Source of the DNA: Anaerostipes sp. MSJ-23
Lineage (GTDB): Bacteria; Bacillota; Clostridia; Lachnospirales; Lachnospiraceae
Direction of reading: 5' to 3'
Length of the DNA: 64,000 nt
Assembly: GCF_018918155.1 (NCBI RefSeq)
Contig: NZ_JAHLPY010000004.1
Location: 82,796-146,795 of the forward strand
Part shown: one piece after another, positions 44,971-53,700 of the stretch
Layout of the letters: every line of letters starts with the position of its first letter
How positions within the stretch are numbered: position 1 is the stretch's first letter
The notes under the pieces: generated by a model
The model's input: only the letters and a program-made list of their open reading frames with translations
Told to the model about the DNA's origin: nothing
The model's database searches: none
Program-made: the position numbers and the translations under genes

Positions 44971-46257
44971 TTAGTAAACACGAATCACCGTTGAGATTTC
45001 TTTTGTTGTATCCATTTCCCGGATACTTACAAGAGCATCTGCAAAATTTTGTTCTAATACAGAATCTGTAATAACAACAAGTTCCGCGTGATCATTAATT
45101 TTATTTTTCTGAATCACCTGAGCGATACTTACATTATTTTTACCAAGCTTATCTGCAATTCTTGCCAGAACTCCAGGCTTATCTGCGACAAGCATTCTCA
45201 GGAAATATTTGCTTTCAATTTCTGTAATCTTCTTGATTGGAAGATTTTTATAACAAGTACAGTGAATTCTTCCACAGCAATGATACTGGATATCTCTTGC
45301 AACATCAATAATATCTCCTATAACTGCACTCGCTGTTGGGAGTTCTCCAGCTCCTCTTCCGTAGAACATTGCATCGTCTACAGCATCTCCATGAACAAAG
45401 ACAGCATTAAAAGAATCCTTAACTCCTGCCAATGGATGATTTAATGGAATTAACATTGGATGTACACGAACCTCAATTCCTGTATCTGTATTTCTTGCAA
45501 CTCCAAGAAGTTTGATCTCACATCCCATAGCTTTTGCATACTGAATATCTCTGGAAGAAATATGAGTAATTCCTTCCGTATATACATCATCAAATGTTAC
45601 TCTGGAATTAAATGCAATCGAAGCCATGATTGCAACTTTACGTCCGGCATCATATCCCTCAATATCAGCCGTTGGATCTGCCTCTGCATATCCAAGTTCT
45701 GTCGCAAGAGCAAGAGCTTCATCAAATTCCATACCTTCTTCACTCATTTTTGTTAAAATAAAGTTCGTTGTACCATTAACGATTCCCGTAACCTCTGTCA
45801 GATGATTTCCTGCCAAACACTGTTTCAGCGGACGAATGATTGGGATTCCTCCAGCAACGGATGCTTCAAATAACAAATCACATCCATTTTCTTCTGCTGC
45901 ATCCAGAAGTTCTTTTCCATGAGTCGCAATCAAATCTTTATTGGCTGTTACAACATTTTTCCCTGCATTTAATGCTTCCATAATATAAGTACGGGCTGGT
46001 TCGATTCCTCCCATAACTTCGATCACAATTTCAATTTCATCATCCAGGATAATATCTTCCCAACGGTCTGTTAAAAGTGAAGAATCAATTCCTTCTCTTT
46101 TCTTATTTTTATCGCGCACTAAAACTTTTTTAATGGAAAGATTAGCTCCTATTTTATAAGGCAGTTCCTCTTTCTGACGCTGGACCAGCTTATATACACC
46201 AGTTCCAACGGTACCAGAGCCTAGAAGGGCCATCTTTACATCTCTTAAATTCTCCAT
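44971..46257 (-). CDS. hom: Homoserine dehydrogenase (Hom)
   Basis: About 428 residues. The NAD(P) domain starts KMALLGSGTVGTGVYKL. The substrate region includes EVTGIVNGTTNFIL and DPTADIEGYDAGRKVAI. A C-terminal ACT domain (SKYFLRMLVADKPGVLARIADKLG) marks the feedback-regulated Gram-positive type. It reduces aspartate semialdehyde to homoserine for threonine and methionine, competing with DapA for the same substrate. I start it at the ATG at 46257 (MENLRDVKMA) after AGGGAAG. The upstream frame adds an unconserved basic stretch. Confidence 0.95.
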   Translation of the reverse strand: MENLRDVKMALLGSGTVGTGVYKLVQRQKEELPYKIGANLSIKKVLVRDKNKKREGIDSSLLTDRWEDIILDDEIEIVIEVMGGIEPARTYIMEALNAGKNVVTANKDLIATHGKELLDAAEENGCDLLFEASVAGGIPIIRPLKQCLAGNHLTEVTGIVNGTTNFILTKMSEEGMEFDEALALATELGYAEADPTADIEGYDAGRKVAIMASIAFNSRVTFDDVYTEGITHISSRDIQYAKAMGCEIKLLGVARNTDTGIEVRVHPMLIPLNHPLAGVKDSFNAVFVHGDAVDDAMFYGRGAGELPTASAVIGDIIDVARDIQYHCCGRIHCTCYKNLPIKKITEIESKYFLRMLVADKPGVLARIADKLGKNNVSIAQVIQKNKINDHAELVVITDSVLEQNFADALVSIREMDTTKEISTVIRVY

Positions 46258-46346
46258 GATACACTTCCCTTTCGTTTCTTTTATCACTTTATCTGGAAGC
46301 CGGATTTTCACCGATTTCCTGTCAATATCTTTGTATAGATAGATTT

Positions 46347-46361
46347 AAGTATAGCATACTT
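46347..46361. promoter_or_regulatory. Palindrome in the hom upstream region
   Basis: AAGTAT-AGC-ATACTT, a perfect inverted repeat about 90 bases upstream of the hom start, overlapping TATACT that could be a minus-strand -10. It may be an operator; there is no further support. Confidence 0.4.
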
Positions 46362-46388
46362 TGAAATATTCGCCTACAAATTTCAAAA

Positions 46389-46423
46389 AAAAGAACCTCG
46401 TTTTGTCGAGATTCTTTTTCTGC
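46389..46423 (-). terminator. Terminator after the deoR-type gene
   Basis: On the minus strand AAGAATCTCG pairs with CGAGGTTCTT around a six-base loop, then a run of eight Ts. Confidence 0.8.
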
Positions 46424-47185
46424 TTATTCACAAATCGTAATTTGCATTCCTTTTTTTTCGAGAGCTTCTTTTTCCTTCTGACTGATCCCGCTATCTGTAA
46501 ACATCATCTGAAATTCTGATGGATCTGCGAATTTACAAAACGCTCGTTTTCCAATTTTACTGCTATCACAAAGCATATAAGATTCTGTAGAAGAAGCCAT
46601 CATCGCCTGTTTCATCGCTCGCATTTCTTCGTTGCTTGTTGTTGCTCCATCCATTGCAGAAAGCGCATTTGGCGCAAGAAACACCTTATCTACTGCTATA
46701 TTTTTAATAAAATCAAGCGATATAACTCCATTGGTCAAACGAAATCTATTTCTCACCTTTCCACCAATCAAATACAACTCGATCCAAGGATTTTCCTGTA
46801 ATTCTAAGGCTATTTGAAGATCGTTCGTAATCACTTTCAAGTTTTTAAAATTCTTCAGCTCCCTGGCAAATTCCAGAGTCGTAGATCCACTGTCAAGAAG
46901 AAGACTGTCATATTCTTTGATATAATCAATAGCTGTTTGGGCAATGAACTTCTTTTGCTCAATATTTTTTCTTCCTGAAAGAATGTCTTCTTTTTGCAAA
47001 TCATTTTCCAAAAGCATTGCCCCACCATGGGTTCTTAAAAGCTTTCCTTCTTTTTCAAGCTCCCTTAAATCTGTACGGAGAGTTGCACCACTTACCTGAA
47101 AGATTTCTTCCAGCTGCCTTACTTCTATTCTCTTTTTTATTCGAAGCTGTTTGATAATCTGCTCACGTCGTTCCTGTGCAAACAT
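46424..47185 (-). CDS. DeoR/GlpR-family transcriptional regulator
   Basis: A 253-residue repressor. The N-terminal winged HTH reads RREQIIKQLRIKKRIEVRQLEEIFQVSGATLRTDLRELEKEGKL. The C-terminal DeoRC sensor domain carries LLLDSGSTTLEFAREL and DKVFLAPNALSAMDG. Such proteins sense phosphorylated sugars. It follows the MDR dehydrogenase gene by 19 bases and most likely controls it. The operator is not identified with confidence. Confidence 0.9.
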   Translation of the reverse strand: MFAQERREQIIKQLRIKKRIEVRQLEEIFQVSGATLRTDLRELEKEGKLLRTHGGAMLLENDLQKEDILSGRKNIEQKKFIAQTAIDYIKEYDSLLLDSGSTTLEFARELKNFKNLKVITNDLQIALELQENPWIELYLIGGKVRNRFRLTNGVISLDFIKNIAVDKVFLAPNALSAMDGATTSNEEMRAMKQAMMASSTESYMLCDSSKIGKRAFCKFADPSEFQMMFTDSGISQKEKEALEKKGMQITICE

Positions 47186-47204
47186 AATCTCTTCGTTCCT
47201 TTCT

Positions 47205-48461
47205 TTATTCTACACCATAATGTGTTAATAATGCTTTTTCTGCTTCTGCACTCCATAGACCATTATGCCGATCACAAATATCTGCAAGTTCATTAAAAAA
47301 TGGATCCTCTGCTGCAAGATTTCTCAAATCAGAAATAGCGGTCATTGGCATATTAATATGGAGATATGTCAGTTTCTTTCCACCTGGAATGTCTGGAAGA
47401 TTTTTTGTTGTTTCAACAATAGAATTAATTCCTCCAACATGCGTAATCATAACCGATGGCTTAATTTCTTTTCTTGCAGCACGATCGATCGCTTCTTTCA
47501 TATCATCAATACTTCCACCAGTACTTCCAAGAATTCTTGTCGCATTATAATGACAATCATAAAGATTGACTTCCGCTGAGAAATTAGGATCTGTTGGTCC
47601 TGCAAACAAATTCATGCATCCATCATAACCTAAAATCTTATTTCCAAGTTCTGCAACTGCACGAACTGGTACATAAACAAAAACATCATCAAATCCTTTT
47701 CCATCTACAGATAATGCTTTTAATCCTTCCACAGGATCTTCCATTTTTGCAGTATTGACATAAACAAGTTCTACACCTTTTTCTTTTGCTTCTTCTACAG
47801 AAATCACTTCATTTGCTCTTTCAAGCTTCGCATCATCAATATCTGTAACAATCAATTTTGCAGGCTTATTTTCAATAGCAAGTGCATAGCTTACAGCACC
47901 AAGTCCCATTGGTCCACATCCACCAAGAATTGCGATGCTTCCACCTTTTTTTGTTCCCATCACATGTTCATAGCGATCCTTTGTATGATAATTGGTCTTG
48001 TATCCACAAATAACACAACACATTGGTTCTGCTACAGAAGATTCAAAATAAGAATCCCCTTCATGCGTCCATAAACACCCTGCTTCAATAATGTCATTTG
48101 GGAAGATACAGTATGTTGCTGCCCCTCCACATTCCGTATAAGAATATCCTGGAGATTCTGCCTGTCCAGGAATTGCCGGCTGCTGTGCAAACTTTTGTCC
48201 CGGATGAAACTGATCTTTCCATTTCTTCCCTACTTTAACGATATCTCCTGCAAATTCATGTCCAATAATAACCGGATGATCTGCTACATCCGCAGGAACT
48301 CTTTTATGATTTGCTCCTTGTTTTACCATTTTCCATGTTGACATACAGATGCTGTCACTCATAACTTTTACAAGAATCTCATCGTCTTTGATTTCCGGAA
48401 GTTCAAATTCTTCCAGACGAATATCATCTTTTCCGTATAGTCTTACACCTTTTACATTCAT
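47205..48461 (-). CDS. Zinc-dependent MDR dehydrogenase, sorbose-1-phosphate reductase-like (paralogue 1)
   Basis: A 418-residue medium-chain dehydrogenase with an extended insert, like L-sorbose-1-phosphate reductases. The presumed catalytic zinc ligands are Cys39 (SDSICMST), His68-Glu69 (IIGHEFAG) and Glu145 (VAEPMCC). The NAD-binding GGCGPMGLGAV is near residue 190. The ATG at 48461 has AGGAGG six bases before it. The first 15 codons of a longer frame are not conserved. The partner DeoR gene points to sugar or polyol phosphate catabolism. The substrate is unproven. A paralogue of identical length lies at 53701-54957. Confidence 0.8.
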   Translation of the reverse strand: MNVKGVRLYGKDDIRLEEFELPEIKDDEILVKVMSDSICMSTWKMVKQGANHKRVPADVADHPVIIGHEFAGDIVKVGKKWKDQFHPGQKFAQQPAIPGQAESPGYSYTECGGAATYCIFPNDIIEAGCLWTHEGDSYFESSVAEPMCCVICGYKTNYHTKDRYEHVMGTKKGGSIAILGGCGPMGLGAVSYALAIENKPAKLIVTDIDDAKLERANEVISVEEAKEKGVELVYVNTAKMEDPVEGLKALSVDGKGFDDVFVYVPVRAVAELGNKILGYDGCMNLFAGPTDPNFSAEVNLYDCHYNATRILGSTGGSIDDMKEAIDRAARKEIKPSVMITHVGGINSIVETTKNLPDIPGGKKLTYLHINMPMTAISDLRNLAAEDPFFNELADICDRHNGLWSAEAEKALLTHYGVE

Positions 48462-48593
48462 GCTGTTCCTCCTAAAATGATAAAAATATTCCAACTGTTT
48501 TTTCATTTATTTTTATTTTCTTTTGATACGAAAATATCGTACCACGTTTTTTTTTATCTGACAATAGTTTTTCATTTTTTTCTCTTAAAAGTA

Positions 48594-48622
48594 TTGACAT
48601 CACTTTTTTAATGTTTTATATT
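48594..48622 (+). promoter_or_regulatory. Promoter of the metal ATPase gene
   Basis: TTGACA (48594-48599), 17 bases, TATATT (48617-48622), a near-consensus vegetative promoter. Confidence 0.75.
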
Positions 48623-48631
48623 TAACTCATA

Positions 48632-48657
48632 AACAATTAAGCAATCATTTAATCGTT
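48632..48657 (+). promoter_or_regulatory. Candidate metal-repressor operator
   Basis: AACAATTAAGCA and TCATTTAATCGTT form an imperfect inverted repeat (AAC-R-ATTAA arms) just after the -10 box. Position and shape fit an ArsR/SmtB-type metal-sensor site. No such regulator gene lies next to it. Confidence 0.45.
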
Positions 48658-48703
48658 ATAAAAAGCTATAAACTTACATACCTATAAAAAAGGAGGGGAT
48701 TTT

Positions 48704-51481
48704 ATGAAAAAGACGTATGATTTTGAAAATCTTGGCTGTGCTCATTGTGCTGCAAAAATGGAAGAAAAAATTAATAAACTTCCTGAAGTCACCAATGCCT
48801 CAATTTCATTTCCAATGAAACGTCTCTATGTGGACACAATGAAAGAAGATATTCTTCCACAGCTCCAGAACATCTGTTCTAGTATTGAACCAGATGTTCT
48901 TCTACATGAAGCTGACAAAACATCTCGAAAAAGGAAAAACACCAAGCCAACACATAAACATGAACATCATGATGATCATGACTGCTGTGATGATGACGAC
49001 TGCTGCGGCCATGATCATGAACACGAAGAACATCACCACCATCATGACGATGACTGCTGTGACGATGACGACTGCTGCTGCGGCCATGATCATGAACACG
49101 AAGAACATCACCACCATCATGACGATGACTGCTGTGACGATGACGACTGCTGCTGCGGCCATGATCATGAACACGAAGAACATCACCACCATCATGACGA
49201 TGACTGCTGTGACGATGACGACTGCTGCTGCGGCCATGATCATGAACACGAAGAACATCACCACCATCATGACGATGACTGCTGTGACGATGACGACTGC
49301 TGCTGCGGCCATGATCACGAACACGAAGAGCATCACCACCATCATGGCGATGTAGCTGCTGCTCATGAAGGAACCGGAACACCTACCATTTTTATTGTAG
49401 AGAACCTTGGTTGTGCCCATTGTGCTGGAAAAATGGAAGAACAAATTGGAAATCTATCAGAAGTAGAAGCTGCAAATCTTGCATTTGCTACAAAACAGCT
49501 TCGTGTATGGGCACCTGATGCTAAGTCACTTCTTCCAAAAATTCAAGAAATTTGTTCATCCATTGAACCTCAAGTTCATGTTGTCTTACGTCCGGATCGC
49601 CGCCAAGAATCAAATACAACCAAAGAAACATCTTCTAAGATGTCAGAAGACACTAAAGCTTTGATCAGTATTATTTCCGGTATTGTCTTATTTATTGCTG
49701 GAAAAATCTTAGAACCTTCTTTTCTTATGGCTGCTGATGCCTGCTTTATCGTCGCTTATGTCATTCTTGGTGCCAGAATCGTGATGACCGCATTAAAAAA
49801 TATCACACGCGGTCAAGTATTTGATGAAAATTTTTTGATGAGTGTTGCAACAATCGGTGCTTTTGCCGTCGGAGACTTTGCAGAAGCTGTCGGTGTTATG
49901 CTTTTTTACCGCATTGGAGAATTATTCGAAGATAAAGCCGTAGAACGTAGTCGTTCTCAAATCATGGATGTTATTGATATGAGGCCGGAAGTTGTCCACT
50001 ATGTCGATGAAGATGGGAGCGTTACAGATATTGACGCAATAGACGCCGAAATTGGTGATATTGTTGTCGTTCGCCCGGGTGATCGTATTCCTCTTGATGG
50101 TATTGTAACCGAAGGCGAAACAATGGTAGATACTTCCCCGGTAACTGGTGAACCCGTACCTGTTGCAATCTCTGCTGGTTCTTCTGTTATTTCTGGTTGT
50201 GTTAACACTTCCGGATTGATCCACATGAAGGTAGAAAAGCCCTTAGAAGAGTCTATGGTAACCCGCATTATGGATTCTGTAGAAAATGCCGCTGCAAGCA
50301 AACCAAAAATGGACCGTTTTATTACTCGTTTTTCTAAAGTATATACACCATTTGTTGTATGTCTTGCACTTGCAACCGCTATCATTCCTTCCATTATAAC
50401 TGGTCATTGGAATCATTGGATTTATACTGCACTTACCTTCCTCGTTATCAGTTGCCCATGTGCTCTTGTTTTAAGTGTACCACTTGCCTTTTTCTCAGGA
50501 ATCGGAGCTGGATCAAAAAAGGGAATCCTTTTTAAAGGTGGAGTTGCACTAGAAACTCTAAAAAATGTAAAATCCGTTGTTATGGATAAAACTGGAACCA
50601 TCACAAAAGGAAACTTTAAAGTGCAAGATATCATTCCTCTTGGAAAAGAATCCAAAGATGAATTGCTTTCCTATGCTGCTGCCTGTGAGGCCGGCTCTAC
50701 ACATCCGATCGCAAAAAGTATTATGGATGCTGTAAAAGAAAAAGAAATCACTTATCCATCTGCTGATTCTGTAAAAGAAATTGCTGGGCATGGTTCTGTT
50801 ATTACCATCAATGGAAGTGAAGTTCTTGCTGGAAACCAGAAATTAATGGATCTCTACCACATAAAAGGAAATAAGCCTGATTCTATTGCCTATGGTACAG
50901 AAGTTCTTATTGCAAAAGATGGAGTCCTTATTGGATATATTATTATTTCTGATACACTAAAAGACGATGCAAAATCTGCGATTCAGGCATTAAAATCTCA
51001 GGGACTTCATACTGTTATGTTAACTGGAGATTCTGAAACTAGTGCTAATGCTATTGCAAAAGAAACTGGAATTGATGCTGTTTATTCCCGTTTGCTTCCA
51101 GATGAAAAACTTGCCCGTTTAAAAGAAGAACGAAGCAAACATGGTTCTGTCATGTTCATCGGTGATGGAATCAATGATGCACCAGTACTTGCCGGTGCTG
51201 ACTGCGGTGCTGCAATGGGAAGTGGTGCAGATGCCGCTATCGAAGCCGCTGATGTTGTCTTCATGCAGTCAAGTGTCAGTGCAATTCCAACTGCTATTAA
51301 AATTGGAAAAAAATCTTGCCGTATTGCATGGCAAAATGTGATCTTTGCTCTCATCATCAAAGTTCTTGTTATGATTCTCGGACTTTTGGGATTTGCCAAT
51401 ATGTGGATGGCTGTATTTGCAGATACTGGAGTTGCCATGATCTGTATCTTAAACTCCATCCGTGCTATGAGAACAAAATAA
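48704..51481 (+). CDS. Zn/Cd/Pb-type P1B-ATPase with two HMA domains and a His/Asp/Cys-rich repeat region
   Basis: A 925-residue heavy-metal exporter in the membrane. HMA domain 1 (GCAHCA, 10-15) is followed by an extraordinary metal-binding linker (about 83-215), with four perfect 25-residue repeats at 110-209 of the form H5-D3-CC-D4-CCC-G-HDHEHEE. HMA domain 2 again has GCAHCAG. The transport core has the CPC motif (Cys584-Pro-Cys586), the phosphorylated Asp628 in DKTGT, STHPIAKS, MFIGDGINDAP, and the late helices NVIFALIIKVL and FADTGVAM that mark the zinc/cadmium subgroup. AGGAGGGG precedes the ATG. The promoter and candidate operator suggest metal induction. Confidence 0.93.
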   Translation: MKKTYDFENLGCAHCAAKMEEKINKLPEVTNASISFPMKRLYVDTMKEDILPQLQNICSSIEPDVLLHEADKTSRKRKNTKPTHKHEHHDDHDCCDDDDCCGHDHEHEEHHHHHDDDCCDDDDCCCGHDHEHEEHHHHHDDDCCDDDDCCCGHDHEHEEHHHHHDDDCCDDDDCCCGHDHEHEEHHHHHDDDCCDDDDCCCGHDHEHEEHHHHHGDVAAAHEGTGTPTIFIVENLGCAHCAGKMEEQIGNLSEVEAANLAFATKQLRVWAPDAKSLLPKIQEICSSIEPQVHVVLRPDRRQESNTTKETSSKMSEDTKALISIISGIVLFIAGKILEPSFLMAADACFIVAYVILGARIVMTALKNITRGQVFDENFLMSVATIGAFAVGDFAEAVGVMLFYRIGELFEDKAVERSRSQIMDVIDMRPEVVHYVDEDGSVTDIDAIDAEIGDIVVVRPGDRIPLDGIVTEGETMVDTSPVTGEPVPVAISAGSSVISGCVNTSGLIHMKVEKPLEESMVTRIMDSVENAAASKPKMDRFITRFSKVYTPFVVCLALATAIIPSIITGHWNHWIYTALTFLVISCPCALVLSVPLAFFSGIGAGSKKGILFKGGVALETLKNVKSVVMDKTGTITKGNFKVQDIIPLGKESKDELLSYAAACEAGSTHPIAKSIMDAVKEKEITYPSADSVKEIAGHGSVITINGSEVLAGNQKLMDLYHIKGNKPDSIAYGTEVLIAKDGVLIGYIIISDTLKDDAKSAIQALKSQGLHTVMLTGDSETSANAIAKETGIDAVYSRLLPDEKLARLKEERSKHGSVMFIGDGINDAPVLAGADCGAAMGSGADAAIEAADVVFMQSSVSAIPTAIKIGKKSCRIAWQNVIFALIIKVLVMILGLLGFANMWMAVFADTGVAMICILNSIRAMRTK
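49031..49330 (+). repeat. Four tandem 75-bp repeats encoding 25-residue metal-binding units
   Basis: Units at 49031-49105, 49106-49180, 49181-49255 and 49256-49330 are identical except for silent differences at the end of the last. A degenerate copy one codon shorter precedes them (from about 48957), and a partial copy follows (to about 49348). Identity at the DNA level implies recent expansion or homogenisation. Confidence 0.95.
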
Positions 51482-51489
51482 AAAAAGAA

Positions 51490-51542
51490 AAAACAACCAA
51501 AAGCTATGTATAATATGCATGTTGCTAATGGTTGTTTTTTTT
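51490..51542 (+). terminator. Terminator after the metal ATPase gene
   Basis: AAACAACCA pairs with TGGTTGTTT, with partial inner pairing, then a long T run. Confidence 0.75.
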
Positions 51543-51543
51543 T

Positions 51544-52647
51544 CTAATGATAGGCTTCTTCTATGACAGACGTGAAACAATCACCACCGATTAAATCAAT
51601 TTCAAGGCTACTTTGCAAATCATTATATTTTAACCATTCCATATAAAGTTTAAATTCCTGTAACTGATCCAAAGGTTTTATTTGTTCAGAAACTTTTCCT
51701 CTAATCCAAATATTTTTCCCTGCATTCAGTGTTGCCATTTCATTGCCTTCCTTTTCCTGATCAACTTTGGTCCAAACATTTCCGTCCTTGCTGTATTCTA
51801 TAGCTCTCACATTTCCTTCGACAGAACTTCCATCCTGCTTTTCCACACGAAAACCTGCACAATTTTGCAAAATAATTTCACCATTTCCATCCTGGCTTGT
51901 TAGCATAAAAGTAATTTCATCTTCATGATTTTGCTGATCTTCCACAATCTTTGCCTTAAAGATTCCTACTTGATTCGTCGCAGACATCCTAATCTGATTA
52001 GAATACTTACTATAATATTTCTTTTTTCCAATCGTTTTGTATGTTCGAAATTTATAAAAATATACTTTGCCCTTCTTTACTGCTTTATCTCTATAATCTA
52101 CATACCACGTTTTTTTCTTTACTACCTTCAAAAGGTGGTAAGCTGTATCTCCTTTCTGCTTACGATAAATGCAATAGGCATCCGGTTTTAACCCTTCACT
52201 GGAACATAACTGCAATTGGATTTCCTCTGTACTATATTTCGCATCAGGAATTTGATATTCAAAAAAACTGCACCAAAGACCCGTATAATCTTCTGCCTCT
52301 CCACGGTATTTAAGATTTCCTTTTTTATCATATCCACGAATCATATAATGATACATCGTCTTTTTCTTTCGTTTTTTATCTAAATAACTTGTCTTTTTTC
52401 CACTAATTGTCGCGATCTTTTGATATTTTCTAATATCCCCATTGTTTTTTTCAGCAGCTCGATATAACCGATACTTTGCCACTGCCTTTTTCTTCCAAGA
52501 CAACCGAATACTTGTCATAGATTTAACTTCTGTATCCAAATTCATCCATTTACTCTCTGTATCTGCCCATACATCATTCCCCATCATGCTAAAGATTAGT
52601 CCAAAACTTAAGAAAATTCCTATGATACTTTTTAACAACCGATCCAT
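51544..52647 (-). CDS. Secreted protein with fibronectin III-like domains
   Basis: About 367 residues. The start at 52647 (MDRLLKSIIGIFLSFGLIFS) is a signal peptide ending near VWA, with AAGGAG seven bases before the ATG. The mature part has repeated Fn3-like patterns: SIRLSWKKKAVAKYRLYRA, YLDKKRKKKTMYHYMIRGYD and VYFYKFRTYKTIGKKKYYSKYSN. These are common in Lachnospiraceae surface proteins. The C-terminal 150 residues (ITFMLTSQDGNGEII onward) are not recognised. There is no LPXTG or choline-binding anchor. It follows the membrane ferredoxin by 33 bases and may share its transcript. The role is unknown. Confidence 0.6.
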   Translation of the reverse strand: MDRLLKSIIGIFLSFGLIFSMMGNDVWADTESKWMNLDTEVKSMTSIRLSWKKKAVAKYRLYRAAEKNNGDIRKYQKIATISGKKTSYLDKKRKKKTMYHYMIRGYDKKGNLKYRGEAEDYTGLWCSFFEYQIPDAKYSTEEIQLQLCSSEGLKPDAYCIYRKQKGDTAYHLLKVVKKKTWYVDYRDKAVKKGKVYFYKFRTYKTIGKKKYYSKYSNQIRMSATNQVGIFKAKIVEDQQNHEDEITFMLTSQDGNGEIILQNCAGFRVEKQDGSSVEGNVRAIEYSKDGNVWTKVDQEKEGNEMATLNAGKNIWIRGKVSEQIKPLDQLQEFKLYMEWLKYNDLQSSLEIDLIGGDCFTSVIEEAYH

Positions 52648-52680
52648 AATAAATCTCCTTTCCATCCTTTCTTTTATAAT

Positions 52681-53505
52681 TTAATGTAGCGCTTTGGTTG
52701 GACATACTTTTGTACATTCATAACATAAAATACATTCTGTACTATTTTTTCTCTTACGGGATTTTTTATTAACCTCTACATTCATAGGGCACACTTGCAG
52801 GCACCTGTTACAATGAATACATTTAGATTCATCACAGTGAACTCTCAAAATTGAAAAATAACTCATCGGTTTTAAAAATACAGTAACCGGACAGAGGTAC
52901 TTACAAAAAGCACGATTATCACGAAAAGCAAAGGCTAACAAAATTCCAACTGCATAATAAAATATATTTCCAGCAAGAAATAACCAGAACATCACAGACT
53001 CCATACTTTTTATCTTCATAAGAAAAAGGCCTATTACCAATGCCAATGAAAAAGAAAACATTACATAACGTAATATCCCAAGATTCCTTTTTCTCGGTTT
53101 TTCTGGTCTTCTATAAGGCAAAAGATCGAGAATCATCGCTGTCCAACATGCATATCCACACCAGCCGCGTCCAAAAAATACAGGTCCCAAAATTTTTGCC
53201 ACCACATAATGAATCGTCGCCGCTTCAAATGTCCCAAGAAACAAATAATACCAAAATCCTTCTATTTGCATATTTTCACGAGAAAATAATCCAAGATAAA
53301 CGAACATATATGTTCCCACTGCTATTTGTACGAATTGCCTAGCATGTTTTTTACCTGCTGTAAATAATACAGTTCCTATACTTAGACATCCTCCAATATA
53401 CGAGAAATTCCATAGATAAAACAAGTTATTTTTCGTAATCCATAAAACCACCGCTACGATTTCAAATAAAAGAAAAAGCAACATGGATGAAATATATTTT
53501 TTCAC
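52681..53505 (-). CDS. Membrane-bound 4Fe-4S ferredoxin-type protein (NapH/YccM-like)
   Basis: A 274-residue protein. About five hydrophobic segments make up the first 200 residues, with the GRGWCGYACWTAMILDLLP motif and FCKYLCPVTVFLKP. Two [4Fe-4S] motifs follow: CIHCNRCLQVCPMNV and CILCYECTKVCPTKAL. The family passes electrons across or at the membrane, for example in NapH, NosR and related flavoprotein systems. The partner here is unknown. The start is GTG at 53505 after AGGAGG. It is upstream of the secreted Fn3 protein. Confidence 0.82.
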   Translation of the reverse strand: MKKYISSMLLFLLFEIVAVVLWITKNNLFYLWNFSYIGGCLSIGTVLFTAGKKHARQFVQIAVGTYMFVYLGLFSRENMQIEGFWYYLFLGTFEAATIHYVVAKILGPVFFGRGWCGYACWTAMILDLLPYRRPEKPRKRNLGILRYVMFSFSLALVIGLFLMKIKSMESVMFWLFLAGNIFYYAVGILLAFAFRDNRAFCKYLCPVTVFLKPMSYFSILRVHCDESKCIHCNRCLQVCPMNVEVNKKSRKRKNSTECILCYECTKVCPTKALH

Positions 53506-53663
53506 TTTTCACCTCCTGTCATTGATTTATCATTTTCTCTTTTTTTCTATCTTTATCATAACATTTTTGACCATTCTTTTACCACTTTTTTCTTAGCATT
53601 TTTTTACAATACGAAGCTTAACATGGCGTCTGCAACAGTTAAAATAATATCCATAAAATCAAA

Positions 53664-53697
53664 AAAATCAGCGGCTTTTTTATCGCTGATTTTTCTT
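53664..53697 (-). terminator. Terminator after MDR paralogue 2
   Basis: AAAATCAGCG/CGCTGATTTT stem with a short loop and flanking T/A runs, adjoining the gene end. Confidence 0.8.
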
Positions 53698-53700
53698 TCC

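Noticed and set aside
46347..46361. hom palindrome as a T-box or SAM riboswitch part
   Set aside because: The leader is too short and lacks any conserved riboswitch or T-box sequence. Only the DNA palindrome is supported.
49031..49330. Regular 75-bp repeats as a CRISPR-like array
   Set aside because: There are no unique spacers. The units are contiguous and in frame within a coding sequence.
48879..49444. Long open frames of 128-180 codons on the other frames of the ATPase repeat region
   Set aside because: They exist only because the 75-bp repeats avoid stops in several frames. They lack ribosome-binding sites and consist of monotonous repeats.
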